Source: Carboxydothermus islandicus
GTDB lineage: Bacteria > Bacillota > Z-2901 > Carboxydothermales > Carboxydothermaceae
Length of the DNA: 64,000 nucleotides
Reading direction: 5' to 3'
NCBI RefSeq assembly: GCF_001950325.1
Contig: NZ_BDJL01000132.1
Coordinates: 1-64,000, forward strand
The translations under genes and the position numbers were made by a program. The notes below the pieces were generated by a model. It had not been told where the DNA came from. It saw only the letters and a list, made by a program, of their open reading frames with translations, and made no database searches. Shown one piece after another: positions 1 through 7,651 of this stretch (its first letter is position 1; the number at the start of each line of letters is the position of its first letter).

Positions 1-72
1 TCATCGGAAATGCCAGTTCTTGAATGCCCTTACTGTCCAGGTGGTATGGTGTATAAAGGAAAAAAAGAGTAA
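1..72 (+). CDS. C-terminal end of an unidentified protein (partial)
   Basis: The window opens inside a reading frame that ends at the TAA at 70-72. The visible 23 residues contain a CPYC pair (LECPYCPGGMVYKGKK), which suggests a small zinc ribbon or metal-binding C-terminus. A hairpin terminator follows directly, so this is probably the last gene of its operon. The rest of the gene lies outside the window and the family cannot be named. Confidence 0.5.
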   Translation, partial: SSEMPVLECPYCPGGMVYKGKKE

Positions 73-92
73 ACATTGCTGCTTACTCTTTT

Positions 93-125
93 AAGTCGCC
101 CGAAGGGCGAATTTGTTCCTTCTGC
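93..125 (+). terminator. Rho-independent terminator of the upstream gene
   Basis: A six-pair stem, TCGCCC (96-101) with GGGCGA (105-110) and loop GAA, is followed by a T-rich tract. It lies 20 bases after the stop of the partial gene at the window start. Confidence 0.55.
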
Positions 126-1105
126 TGTTTATTATGACAACAATACTATTGACAACACGGTGGGTAAAACTGCTAGACAGGACTGCAGAGTTTGCCAGCA
201 GAATAGCCGAAGGTGACATGACAGTATCAGTTGTCGCTGGAGGAACGACTGAACTGCAAAAAATGTAAAAAGCACTAAACAACATGATTTCCAGTTTAAG
301 GCAAACTGTTACGGTTATAATGGATAACGCAAATAAACTGGTAAACATTGTAGAGCAGCTTTCTCAAAGTACTAATCAGTCTGCGGCTGCAGCAATAGAG
401 ACTGCTTCTACTGCCAGCGAAATTGCTGCTAATGTTGAGCGTGTTGCCACTAATTCTGAAAAAGTATTTGGGGAAGTTAAAAATGTTAGCGATGATGCCC
501 AAAAAAGTTCTATGTTGCTATCAAATGCTAAAATTCAGACCAAACAATTGCAAAAATCTTTTGATGACATAGCAACTGCTGTCCAGCATTTGTCTGAACG
601 TATGAATAATATTGCTCAGGTCTCACAGGCAATAACCGATATTGCCGAACAGACAAACCTACTTGCGCTTAATGCAGCAATAGAAGCAGCACGGGCCGGT
701 GAAGCTGGAAGAGGGTTTGCTGTAGTAGCAGAAGAAGTACGGAAATTAGCTGAAAATTCAGCTGGTGCAGCTAAAAAAATAATGGACACCGTTTTTGAGC
801 TGGAAAAAGAAATGACAGAAGTTGTTAATACTGCTGATAAAAATGCTATTGTCGTAGGAGAAAGCGTAAATGTTATTAATACTGCTGTAGATTCGCTTAC
901 TACTATCATAGATAGGGTAGAAAACCTTGTGGATAAAGTACAGGAAATTCAAGAGACAATAACGCAGGTTAATACTGCAGTTCAGGGTATAGCTGCCGCG
1001 GCTGAAGAACAAAGTGCTATTAATGAAGAAATATCTGCTTCAGCCGAAATGCTTAACAAGATGGCGGCAGAACTGAATGAGCAGGTACAAAAATTTAAGG
1101 TTTGA
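113..1105 (+). pseudogene. Truncated methyl-accepting chemotaxis protein, interrupted by a stop
   Basis: From 113 the frame reads a hydrophobic stretch (LFLLLFIMTTILL) and then a HAMP-like segment (FASRIAEGDMTVSVVAGGTTE). It hits an in-frame TAA at 266-268 and continues in the same frame, with [13 protein letters not shown] and a complete cytoplasmic signalling domain to the TGA at 1103-1105. The signalling hairpin tip is intact ([41 protein letters not shown]). The periplasmic sensor and first membrane helix are missing: the frame is closed by TAA at 92-94 and a terminator hairpin sits there. The likely history is deletion of the sensor end plus a nonsense mutation in HAMP. An ATG at 284 could still give a 273-residue soluble signalling fragment, but no convincing Shine-Dalgarno site precedes it. 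Whether any product is made is unknown. Confidence 0.75.
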
Positions 1106-1110
1106 CTTTG

Positions 1111-1146
1111 AAGACACCCCGCTTTTTAGAACGGGGTGTCTTTTAT
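1111..1146 (+). terminator. Strong rho-independent terminator
   Basis: An 11-pair perfect stem, AAGACACCCCG (1111-1121) with CGGGGTGTCTT (1132-1142), runs into a T tract. It ends transcription after the broken chemoreceptor gene. Confidence 0.9.
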
Positions 1147-1384
1147 CATTATAAACTTTGCATGGGCAGTAGCCATCCGGCTGTCTTCTGATAGTGTCCA
1201 CCGGGTTCCCAGTCGCTTTATCCCTGTAATTTACAAAAAACTTTATGTTTCGTACTTTAAATGGTGAGGTCTCTAATAGGTTAAAATTTTTTCGCGGTAA
1301 GTTTCTACATAATCTTGACACAAACGGGTCTTTTTTATTTCTTGACAGGTTTTTTAGTGATGTTTTACCATAAACATAAAAGGG
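1147..1384. other. Intergenic stretch without a recognisable gene
   Basis: Nothing here has a convincing start, Shine-Dalgarno site or protein family. A minus-strand open frame (up to 1390) runs through it and through the terminator, and contains no motif I recognise. It may be decayed coding DNA. The stretch leads into the promoter of the riboswitch-controlled chemoreceptor. Confidence 0.4.
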
Positions 1385-1414
1385 TTGCAAAATTTACAAT
1401 TTTTCAAATATTAA
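1385..1414 (+). promoter_or_regulatory. Probable sigma-A promoter for the riboswitch transcript
   Basis: TTGCAA (1385-1390) and TATTAA (1409-1414) are separated by 18 bases, just upstream of the riboswitch aptamer. Confidence 0.5.
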
Positions 1415-1420
1415 AACAAC

Positions 1421-1512
1421 GCTTTGTGAAGGGCAAACCCGGCGAAAGCCGGCGACGCAAAGCTACAGGGGCTAAAGCCGTAAGGCTATGCCAGCCAGCT
1501 GCCGAAGGTGTG
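1421..1512 (+). ncRNA. Cyclic-di-GMP-I (GEMM) riboswitch
   Basis: The sequence carries the GEMM hallmarks in order. These are GGGCAAAC (1431-1438), a GAAA-type loop closing P2 (CCGGCGAAAGCCGG), the conserved GACGCAAAGC (1454-1463), a GGGGCTAAAGCC segment, and a closing strand ending GCTGCCGAAGG. Known GEMM-I RNAs bind c-di-GMP. The GGG before CAAAC keeps the guanine expected for c-di-GMP rather than the adenine seen in cGAMP-sensing variants, although that base assignment is from memory of the Vc2 structure. A terminator hairpin follows at 1524-1552, so the expression platform is probably transcriptional. Confidence 0.9.
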
Positions 1513-1523
1513 GATTTAGAGTT

Positions 1524-1552
1524 AAGCCTCCGCCTTTGGGCAGGAGGTTTTT
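1524..1552 (+). terminator. Riboswitch expression-platform terminator
   Basis: CCTCCGCC (1527-1534) pairs with GGC-A-GGAGG (1539-1547) and is followed by a T tract. It lies between the c-di-GMP aptamer and the chemoreceptor start, the usual place for a ligand-controlled terminator. Confidence 0.75.
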
Positions 1553-1580
1553 ATATTATTTCAAGGGAGGGGATGGAGAA

Positions 1581-2396
1581 ATGAAAATAAGTAAAATCCT
1601 GGAAACTGTTTCTGATTATCAAAAATTATTTACCGAAGACACAACGTTTATAGTTTCTGATCTGGAAAAGTATTTATATTATCGTCCGGGGCGAATTGAT
1701 TTTGGGTTTAAGCCGGGAGATAAAATAGTTGAAGGAACATTAATGGAGAAAGCAATGAAGCAAAACAAGAAAATTGTTGCCAGGGTTGAAAAAGAACAAA
1801 GCAAATTTGGGTTTCCGTATATTGCAACGGCAATTCCTATAACTGATGAGGAAGGCGTTGTGGGAGCAATGGCGGTAGCTTTCAGTACGGAAACCCAGGA
1901 TATGGTAATTAATATGTCAGACAATTTAGCTCGAGTTACCGGCGAAATTAGGGAGTCGGCTACGGAATTTAGTACTTCAGCTGCGGAATTGGCAAATACA
2001 AACCAGCGAATTGCCGGTGAATCAACAGAACTGCAAAATGAAATAGCAGGTATTCAAGAAATTGTTAATTTAATCAATAGTATATCCGATAGAACTCATA
2101 TTTTAGGCTTAAATGCTGCGATTGAAGCTGCCCGAGTAGGAGACAAAGGTCGGGGCTTTGCGGTGGTAGCGGAAGAAATAAGAAAACTTGCCCAGCAAAC
2201 CAAGTATTCGGCCCAGGATATTAGAAAAAAGATAAATCAAAGCTTACATAGCCTCAATGAATTAGTACAGAGCATTCAAAACTTAGCAGCGATAAGTGAG
2301 GAGCAAAGTGCGATGGCTCAGCAATTAACGGCAGCGATTGAAGAAATTTCAGCGGTGGCTGAGGATTTAAAGAATATTGCTTTTAAGTTAAAATAA
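1581..2396 (+). CDS. Soluble methyl-accepting chemotaxis protein under c-di-GMP riboswitch control
   Basis: This 271-residue cytoplasmic chemoreceptor has no membrane helix. The N-terminal ~110 residues ([20 protein letters not shown] ... [21 protein letters not shown]) resemble the small PAS/GAF-like sensor found in short Firmicute receptors. The C-terminal half is a signalling coiled-coil hairpin with the conserved tip ([40 protein letters not shown]). Such proteins bind CheA/CheW. The ATG at 1581 was chosen because AGGGAGGGGAT precedes it; an upstream in-frame extension to 1488 would run through the riboswitch. The leader couples its expression to c-di-GMP, linking chemotaxis to the motile/sessile switch. 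The ligand of the sensor domain is unknown. Confidence 0.88.
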   Translation: MKISKILETVSDYQKLFTEDTTFIVSDLEKYLYYRPGRIDFGFKPGDKIVEGTLMEKAMKQNKKIVARVEKEQSKFGFPYIATAIPITDEEGVVGAMAVAFSTETQDMVINMSDNLARVTGEIRESATEFSTSAAELANTNQRIAGESTELQNEIAGIQEIVNLINSISDRTHILGLNAAIEAARVGDKGRGFAVVAEEIRKLAQQTKYSAQDIRKKINQSLHSLNELVQSIQNLAAISEEQSAMAQQLTAAIEEISAVAEDLKNIAFKLK

Positions 2397-2494
2397 ATTA
2401 AGAATTTTGCTTTATTTTAAAATTTGACCCGTTATCCATCCTATCTTTTCTATTTTAAGACAAAAAATTTTTACCATTCTGGCGAACGGAGTTT

Positions 2495-2547
2495 TTGTTA
2501 ACTATAAAATAAGAAATGTTGACAAAGATAAAATTCAACATATATTA
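2495..2547 (+). promoter_or_regulatory. BirA operator overlapping the bioB promoter
   Basis: TTGTTAAC (2495-2502), a 15-base spacer and GTTGACAA (2518-2525) form the classic Firmicute BirA operator with one mismatch. The right half-site contains the TTGACA -35 box (2519-2524). A -10 (TATATT at 2541-2546, or TATTAT two bases on) follows at normal spacing. Biotinyl-AMP-loaded BirA bound here would block RNA polymerase directly. Confidence 0.85.
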
Positions 2548-2578
2548 TAAACTATAAACCGGGAGAGGGGGTAGAGCC

Positions 2579-3556
2579 ATGTTGAACCGGATAGTAGCCT
2601 TAACCCAAAAAGTACTGGACGGTGGACAAATTAACCAATCTGAAGCGCTGGAGCTTGCGCAGGCTGAGGGAGCAGATATTCTGATACTGGCAGCAATGGC
2701 GGCCAAGATCAGGGAAAAGTACGTGGGGGATAAGGTGGAGTTATGTGCAATCATCAGTGTAAAAACCGGTCATTGTTCTGAGGACTGTGCCTTTTGCGCT
2801 CAATCGGTCCATCATCATACAGAAATTACACCAACTGAAATGCTCGAGGAAGAAAAAATCTTAGCCAAAGCCAGGGCGATGGAAGCGGCCGGGGCCCATC
2901 GTTTTGATTTGGTAACGGCCGGTCTGGGAATGACCGAGGAGGATGAGGATTTCAAAAAAATTTTAGCTATTTATAAACGTTTGCGCCAGGACGTAAAAAT
3001 AGAATTATGCGCTTGTCTGGGGACATTAACAGAAAAAGCAGCTATGCTGCTGCGCGAAGTCGGAGTTACCCGGTATAATCACAATCTGGAAACAGCGCGT
3101 AGTTTTTTTAGCAATATCGTTACAACTCATACTTATGATGAACGGATAAAAACCATTAAAAATGTCAAAAAAGCCGGAATGGAAGTATGTTGTGGCGGCA
3201 TTATCGGTATGGGAGAAACGATGGAACAACGGATTGAGTTTGCATTTACGCTAAAAGAATTGGATGTAGATGCCATACCGATAAACGTGCTCAATCCCAT
3301 TAAGGGAACAAAATTGGAAAACCGGCCGCTTTTATCGCCCCTGGAAGTTATCAAGACTTTTGCCATTTTCCGCTTCATTTTGCCGGATAAAAATATCCGA
3401 TATGCCGGTGGTCGGGAGGTAAATTTGCGGGATATGCAGGCTCTGGGGTTAATGGCGGGGTTAAACGGCATGTTAATCGGGCATTATTTAACCACTAAAG
3501 GCCGGGAAGTGGAAACAGATTTACAAATGATTAGAGATTTAGGTTTAAAAATTTAG
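2579..3556 (+). CDS. bioB: Biotin synthase
   Basis: BioB is a radical SAM enzyme that inserts sulfur into dethiobiotin to make biotin. The 325-residue length is normal. The SAM cluster motif CxxxCxxC is seen in TGHCSEDCAFCAQS near residues 64-74. Further family motifs are YNHNLETARSFF, GGIIGMGET and NVLNPIKGTKLE. GGGAGAGGGGG lies before the ATG. It stands alone behind a BirA operator, with no other biotin genes in the window, so biotin repression is likely. Its product is needed by the biotin-dependent carboxylase genes at 20.7-24.2 kb. Confidence 0.97.
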   Translation: MLNRIVALTQKVLDGGQINQSEALELAQAEGADILILAAMAAKIREKYVGDKVELCAIISVKTGHCSEDCAFCAQSVHHHTEITPTEMLEEEKILAKARAMEAAGAHRFDLVTAGLGMTEEDEDFKKILAIYKRLRQDVKIELCACLGTLTEKAAMLLREVGVTRYNHNLETARSFFSNIVTTHTYDERIKTIKNVKKAGMEVCCGGIIGMGETMEQRIEFAFTLKELDVDAIPINVLNPIKGTKLENRPLLSPLEVIKTFAIFRFILPDKNIRYAGGREVNLRDMQALGLMAGLNGMLIGHYLTTKGREVETDLQMIRDLGLKI

Positions 3557-3675
3557 GAGAGGTGGCCACTGGCCAAGAAAAGCAGGGGGGATAAATGTAG
3601 CTGCGGAAAAAACGGTGGACGTTACTTCAGGATTGCTTGCTTTGCTGGTAAGGCTGAGGGTTTGGAGGGTTTAAA

Positions 3676-4602
3676 ATGGGCTCTTTTAACTTTCTCTTTA
3701 AAGCCAGTGACGGAAAGGAAATTTATTGCTACCGCTGGGTTCCGGATAAACAGCAGAAACTTCGGGCAATTGTTTATATTGCCCATGGTATGGCGGAAAC
3801 CGCAGCCCGGTATGAGCGATTTGCTTTGGCTTTAACAAAAGAAGGTTATCTTGTCTTTGCACACGACCACCGGGGGCACGGGAAAACGGCGAAAAGCATT
3901 GAGGAAATAGGCTATTTGGGTCCCGATGGATTTAACCGGATGGTTCAGGACATGAAGGAACTCATTGGTTTTGTTAAAAATGAAAACCCGGAACTTCCAA
4001 TTATCTTATTTGGTCACAGTATGGGCTCTTTCCTGGCTCAGCGGTATATTACTCTTTATGGTGAGACCTTAGATGGTGTGATTTTATCGGGTACTTCCTG
4101 CGCTCCCGGGCCTATTGTTAATCTTGGCATCTTTTTGGCCAAAAAAGAAGTCGAAAAATACGGCCCTAAACATAGAAGCGTTCGCTTAACAAAGCTTAGC
4201 TTTGGCAACTACAATAAAAAGTTTAAACCAAACCGCACCGAGTTTGACTGGCTTTCCCGCGATGCCGAAGAAGTAGATAAATACATTAATGACCCTTACT
4301 GCGGGGGAGTATTTACCGCAAGTTTCTACTACGATTTTTTAAGAGGGTTAAAGGAAACTTTCCGCCGGGAAAACTTGGCTAAAATCCCTAAAGAGCTTCC
4401 TATTTTTATTTTTAGCGGCGATATGGACCCGGTAGGTAACATGGGTAGAGGTGTTTTAAAGTTAATAAAAACTTACGAAAAATTAGGTTTAAAAAATTTA
4501 GCATACAGGCTCTATCCCGGAGGCCGGCACGAAATGTTAAACGAAATTAATCGGGAGGAAGTGGTCGGGGATATTATAAACTGGTTAAATAAATTGTTTT
4601 AA
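3676..4602 (+). CDS. Alpha/beta hydrolase, monoacylglycerol lipase/lysophospholipase type
   Basis: A 308-residue cytoplasmic serine hydrolase of the Hydrolase_4 family. The oxyanion region is YIAHGMAETAARY and the substrate pocket has HDHRGHGKT. The nucleophile elbow is FGHSMGS (Ser in GHSMG, about residue 116). The acid is probably the Asp in FSGDMDPVG and the base the His in YPGGRHEM. Relatives cleave acylglycerols or lysophospholipids, but the true substrate cannot be told from sequence. GGAGGG precedes the ATG. The 119 bases after bioB hold no clear gene or terminator, so read-through from bioB is possible. Confidence 0.85.
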   Translation: MGSFNFLFKASDGKEIYCYRWVPDKQQKLRAIVYIAHGMAETAARYERFALALTKEGYLVFAHDHRGHGKTAKSIEEIGYLGPDGFNRMVQDMKELIGFVKNENPELPIILFGHSMGSFLAQRYITLYGETLDGVILSGTSCAPGPIVNLGIFLAKKEVEKYGPKHRSVRLTKLSFGNYNKKFKPNRTEFDWLSRDAEEVDKYINDPYCGGVFTASFYYDFLRGLKETFRRENLAKIPKELPIFIFSGDMDPVGNMGRGVLKLIKTYEKLGLKNLAYRLYPGGRHEMLNEINREEVVGDIINWLNKLF

Positions 4603-4608
4603 ATTGTA

Positions 4609-4627
4609 AAAATTCATTATGAATTTT
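4609..4627 (+). terminator. Weak A/T-rich hairpin after the hydrolase gene
   Basis: AAAATTCA and TGAATTTT pair around the loop TTA shortly after the stop. No strong T tract follows, so it is at best a weak terminator. Confidence 0.3.
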
Positions 4628-4780
4628 CGGGCATTATTCTTCTGATTATTTGCAATTTTAAAAGATAAAAAACTTGTTGTTTAAGAACAAAGGGCAAAAA
4701 AAGAGAGAGCATTTCAAAAAACAAAAAATGGATTGAACAGAACTCTAATATATAAAATTTAACAGGGGGGTATTAATTTA

Positions 4781-5500
4781 ATGTACGGCTGGCGTTTAAG
4801 AATTGGTTTAATGGTGCCCGCATCAAACACCACGATGGAAAGTGAATTCTGGCGGATGGTGCCGGAAGGAGTTTCAATTCATGTTTCCAGGATGCTTTTA
4901 GAAAATGTAACTGAAGAAGCACTTATTAAAATGGAAGAACATGTAGAGCGAGCAGCAAGAGAGTTAGCAACAGCTAAGGTTGATATAATTACTTTCGGCT
5001 GCACTTCTGGAAGTTTGGTAAAAGGAAAAGGCTATGATATGGCAATTTCCGACAAAATAACCTCAATTACCGGTATTCCCAGCATTACAACTTCAACGGC
5101 AGTTTTAGAAGCACTGCAGCTTTTAAATATTAAAAAGGTTGCTGTAATAACTCCCTATATTAACGCTATAAATAAGCGGGAAGCGGAGTTTTTAGAAGCA
5201 AACGGCATTAAAGTTCAAGAAATTGTTGGGTTGGGGTTAGTTGATAATACCGAAATAGGCAGACAGGAATATTATGTGCCGTACCGGATAGCCAAGAGTT
5301 TAAACTTAGCTGATTGTGACGGTATTTTTATCAGCTGCACGAACTTCAGGACAATCGAAATAATCGAAATCTTAGAAAAGGAGTTAGGGATACCGGTAAT
5401 AAGTAGCAACCAGGCTACCTTTGCAGCAGTGTTAAGAAGGGGAGGAGTAAATTTAGATTCGGTAAAGGGATATGGGAGTTTATTTAGTAAGGGAAATTAA
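4781..5500 (+). CDS. Maleate isomerase / Asp-Glu racemase superfamily protein
   Basis: This 239-residue protein has the two-domain fold of maleate cis-trans isomerase and arylmalonate decarboxylase relatives. It starts LRIGLMVPASNTTMESEFW, and the two catalytic cysteine regions are ITFGCTSGS (about residue 74) and IFISCTNFRT (about residue 188). Both cysteines are kept, as expected for cofactor-free isomerisation or racemisation. A strong Shine-Dalgarno site (CAGGGGGG) precedes the ATG. It stands alone between the lipase and a terminator, so context does not identify the substrate. Maleate, another dicarboxylate or a hydantoin-like compound are all possible. Confidence 0.75.
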   Translation: MYGWRLRIGLMVPASNTTMESEFWRMVPEGVSIHVSRMLLENVTEEALIKMEEHVERAARELATAKVDIITFGCTSGSLVKGKGYDMAISDKITSITGIPSITTSTAVLEALQLLNIKKVAVITPYINAINKREAEFLEANGIKVQEIVGLGLVDNTEIGRQEYYVPYRIAKSLNLADCDGIFISCTNFRTIEIIEILEKELGIPVISSNQATFAAVLRRGGVNLDSVKGYGSLFSKGN

Positions 5501-5519
5501 CAATCTAAGTAAAAATTAA

Positions 5520-5565
5520 AAACCCCCTTGAGATTGGCGGATATGAAACCAATACAAGGGGGTGT
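5520..5565 (-). terminator. Terminator between the isomerase gene and tRNA-Val, probably bidirectional
   Basis: ACCCCCTTG and CAAGGGGGT form the outer stem, with ATTGG/CCAAT pairing inside. Read on the minus strand, the stem is followed by TTTTTAATTTTT and ends the tRNA transcript. Read on the plus strand, it follows the isomerase stop and has a poorer T tract. Confidence 0.75.
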
Positions 5566-5602
5566 AATTATTTTACATAAAAAATTGAAAGCTTTAAAAA
5601 AA

Positions 5603-5677
5603 TGGTGGGCACGGCAGGGTTCGAACCTGCGACCTCTTGAATGTGAGTCAAGCGCTCTCCCGCTGAGCTACGCGCCC
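5603..5677 (-). tRNA. tRNA-Val (anticodon CAC)
   Basis: The minus strand gives a full cloverleaf. The acceptor stem is GGGCGCG/CGTGCCC (one G-U pair). The D-arm is GCTCAGCGGGAGAGC. The anticodon stem CTTGA/TCAAG holds the loop CTCACAT, giving anticodon CAC for GTG codons. The T-arm is GCAGGTTCGAACCCTGC. The 3' CCA is encoded. Confidence 0.95.
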
Positions 5678-5787
5678 GCATTTCGTAAATTTATTTTAGC
5701 ATGGACTATTAAGAGTGTCAATTATTCCATTCTTCAAATCCCTGGAGGTGTATGGTAAAATTAAGGAAAAGTTAGAAGGTGATTTTG

Positions 5788-6060
5788 ATGATTGAGACTA
5801 CTATTAATGCTCAGACGAAAAATTATCTTTCGGAAGAAGAATTAGTTCGAATGCTAAAAAATATGGAGTTTAATGATGAATATGCTGTCCAGATTTTTAA
5901 TTTTTTCACCGATGTGCCTTTTGAAAGTATTTATCGCTTTTTAATTAAACATAACCTTTCGGAAAAGGAGCTTCTTAAATATTACCGGACGTTTGTTAAA
6001 AAGTATTATCCCAATCCTGAGTTTGAGGGGACTTTTGGCTATGGAATTTCCGTGGGCTAA
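5788..6060 (+). CDS. Small protein paired with a nucleotidyltransferase, possible antitoxin
   Basis: A 90-residue acidic, helical protein with no domain I recognise and no cysteines, membrane segment or signal. I chose the ATG at 5788, which sits at good spacing from AGAAGGTG, over the GTG at 5779. Its last 20 bases overlap the start of the nucleotidyltransferase-like gene, implying translational coupling. In type IV toxin-antitoxin pairs of the AbiE kind a small regulator gene precedes the nucleotidyltransferase, which fits in layout. However, this protein does not show the winged-helix signature expected of AbiEi. It could simply be a substrate adaptor. Confidence 0.55.
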   Translation: MIETTINAQTKNYLSEEELVRMLKNMEFNDEYAVQIFNFFTDVPFESIYRFLIKHNLSEKELLKYYRTFVKKYYPNPEFEGTFGYGISVG

Positions 6061-6661
6061 ACTTTTTAAATTAGCGGTAGACTTTTTAAATGATTCCTTA
6101 ATTCCTACTACTGATTGGACTTTTGGGGGAGGAAGTGCCCTATCTTATTATTTTTATCACCGGGAAAGTAAAGATCTCGATATCTTTTTTACCGATGCTC
6201 AGTATCTAACCTGGCTTACTCCAAGACTAAATAATTTTGTTGCCCAAAGGATTGAAGATTATGTAGAAAGTTCAAATTTTCTAAAGTTACAATTGAACGA
6301 TGGAGAGATTGATTTTATTATCGCTCCCTATTTTACCCCAGATCCGTTTAAAAAAATGAAATTATTTGGTAATGAAATTCAAATCGAAACTCCCTGGGAA
6401 ATTGTTTTAAAAAAACTTTTTTATCGTTCACTAACTCTTAAAGTTAGAGATGTTGTTGATGTTGCTGTGGTATATAAAAATCACAGGGAAACGCTTATTA
6501 GGTATGCAAAAGGGCTTGGAAGGAAAAAAGAGGTTATTGAAAAAAGGTTTCAAAATTTAATAGAAATTTATCCCAAAGAAATTGAAAATTTAAAGATCTT
6601 GGATGAAAGTTTAAAAGTTGACGCGTTAGATATTTTCAAAAAATTTCTGCGAGAAATTTAA
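6041..6661 (+). CDS. Nucleotidyltransferase of the AbiEii/AbiGii-like class
   Basis: About 206 residues from the ATG at 6041. The fingerprint of DNA polymerase beta-like nucleotidyltransferases is present: WTFGGGSALSYYF followed by SKDLDIFF (GG...S then DxD). A later strand, GEIDFIIAPYF, could supply the third acidic residue. AbiEii-type toxins use this fold to transfer nucleotides, some to tRNA acceptor stems. The gene overlaps the 90-residue gene upstream by 20 bases, and a tRNA gene lies 111 bases before the pair. A housekeeping role cannot be excluded. The start at 5993 would overlap the neighbour more deeply and lacks a ribosome site. Confidence 0.65.
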   Translation: MEFPWAKLFKLAVDFLNDSLIPTTDWTFGGGSALSYYFYHRESKDLDIFFTDAQYLTWLTPRLNNFVAQRIEDYVESSNFLKLQLNDGEIDFIIAPYFTPDPFKKMKLFGNEIQIETPWEIVLKKLFYRSLTLKVRDVVDVAVVYKNHRETLIRYAKGLGRKKEVIEKRFQNLIEIYPKEIENLKILDESLKVDALDIFKKFLREI

Positions 6662-6679
6662 CATCCTGGAGGAATAAAA

Positions 6680-7651
6680 ATGGCGGTTATTGAGGTAACC
6701 GGACTTACCAAGCGGTTTAAAGAAGTAGAGGCAGTAAAAGGGGTAGACCTTACCGTTTATGAAGGTGAGGTCTTTGGTTTTTTAGGACCCAATGGGGCCG
6801 GGAAAACTACTACCATTTCCATGCTTTGTACGATTTTAAAGCCCGATGGAGGCCAAGGCCATGTTGCGGGTTATAACCTGTGGCGGGAAAAGGATAAGGT
6901 CAGGCAAAATATTGGGTTAGTTTTTCAGGATCCCACGCTGGACCGGAATTTAACGGCCTACGAAAACCTCTGGTTTCACGCTTTAATCTATAGCATTCCC
7001 GCCCGGGAACGCCGGGAACGGATTGAAATGGTTTTAAAGATGGTGGAGCTTTACGAACGAAAGGACAATCTGGTACAAACCTTTTCCGGCGGGATGAAAC
7101 GAAGACTGGAAATTGCCCGGGGTCTTTTACACCATCCGAAAATTCTTTTTTTAGATGAACCGACGGTAGGACTTGACCCCCAGACCCGGGTGCATATCTG
7201 GGAGTATATCCACAAAATCCGCAAAGAAAAAGGAATTACCATTTTTCTCACTACCCACTACATGGATGAGGCGGAAAACTGCGACCGGATTGCGGTAATT
7301 GACCAGGGAAAGATTATTGCATTAGATACCCCGGACAATTTAAAGCAAATGGTTGGAAATAATATCGTTTACATAAACTCTCCGGAAGCAGCGGGAATTG
7401 TTCCTTTTATTAAAGAAAAGTTTAATTTTGAGGCGAAGCTTGTAAAAAACCAGGTGGTGGTGGAAGTCAAAGAAGCGGAAACCTTTATCCCGGCCCTTTT
7501 ACAGGATCTTCCTTTTCCGGTGACTTCGGTGGCTATCAAAAAACCGACCCTTGATGATGTGTTTTTAAAGCTTACCGGGCGGGAAATACGGGATGAATTA
7601 GGAGAAAACCATAGAACACCGGGATTTAGCCGGCGCAGGAGGTGGCGTTGA
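6680..7651 (+). CDS. ABC transporter ATP-binding protein (DrrA/ABC-2 type)
   Basis: A 323-residue ATPase of the drug or polysaccharide exporter class. Walker A is GPNGAGKTT (about residue 40), the Q-loop is VFQDPTL, the signature is FSGGMKRRLEIARGL, Walker B is ILFLDEPTVGLDP and the H-loop is TTHYMDE. The C-terminal ~90 residues match the DrrA-type extension. The basic tail (HRTPGFSRRRRWR) overlaps the ribosome site of the permease gene. It overlaps the next gene by one base (TGATG), so the two subunits are coupled. The cargo is unknown. Confidence 0.92.
   Translation: MAVIEVTGLTKRFKEVEAVKGVDLTVYEGEVFGFLGPNGAGKTTTISMLCTILKPDGGQGHVAGYNLWREKDKVRQNIGLVFQDPTLDRNLTAYENLWFHALIYSIPARERRERIEMVLKMVELYERKDNLVQTFSGGMKRRLEIARGLLHHPKILFLDEPTVGLDPQTRVHIWEYIHKIRKEKGITIFLTTHYMDEAENCDRIAVIDQGKIIALDTPDNLKQMVGNNIVYINSPEAAGIVPFIKEKFNFEAKLVKNQVVVEVKEAETFIPALLQDLPFPVTSVAIKKPTLDDVFLKLTGREIRDELGENHRTPGFSRRRRWR

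Noticed and set aside
1040-1390. A minus-strand frame of 116 codons over the first intergenic region
   Set aside because: It runs through the strong terminator at 1111-1142 and shows no motif, ribosome site or neighbour support. I treat it as chance or decayed sequence.
3557-3675. Possible small gene between bioB and the hydrolase
   Set aside because: A frame with CSCGKNGG-like residues exists, but it has no start codon or ribosome site and runs into the hydrolase start out of frame.
5528-5758. A plus-strand frame crossing tRNA-Val
   Set aside because: It is the well-known spurious translation of a tRNA antisense strand.
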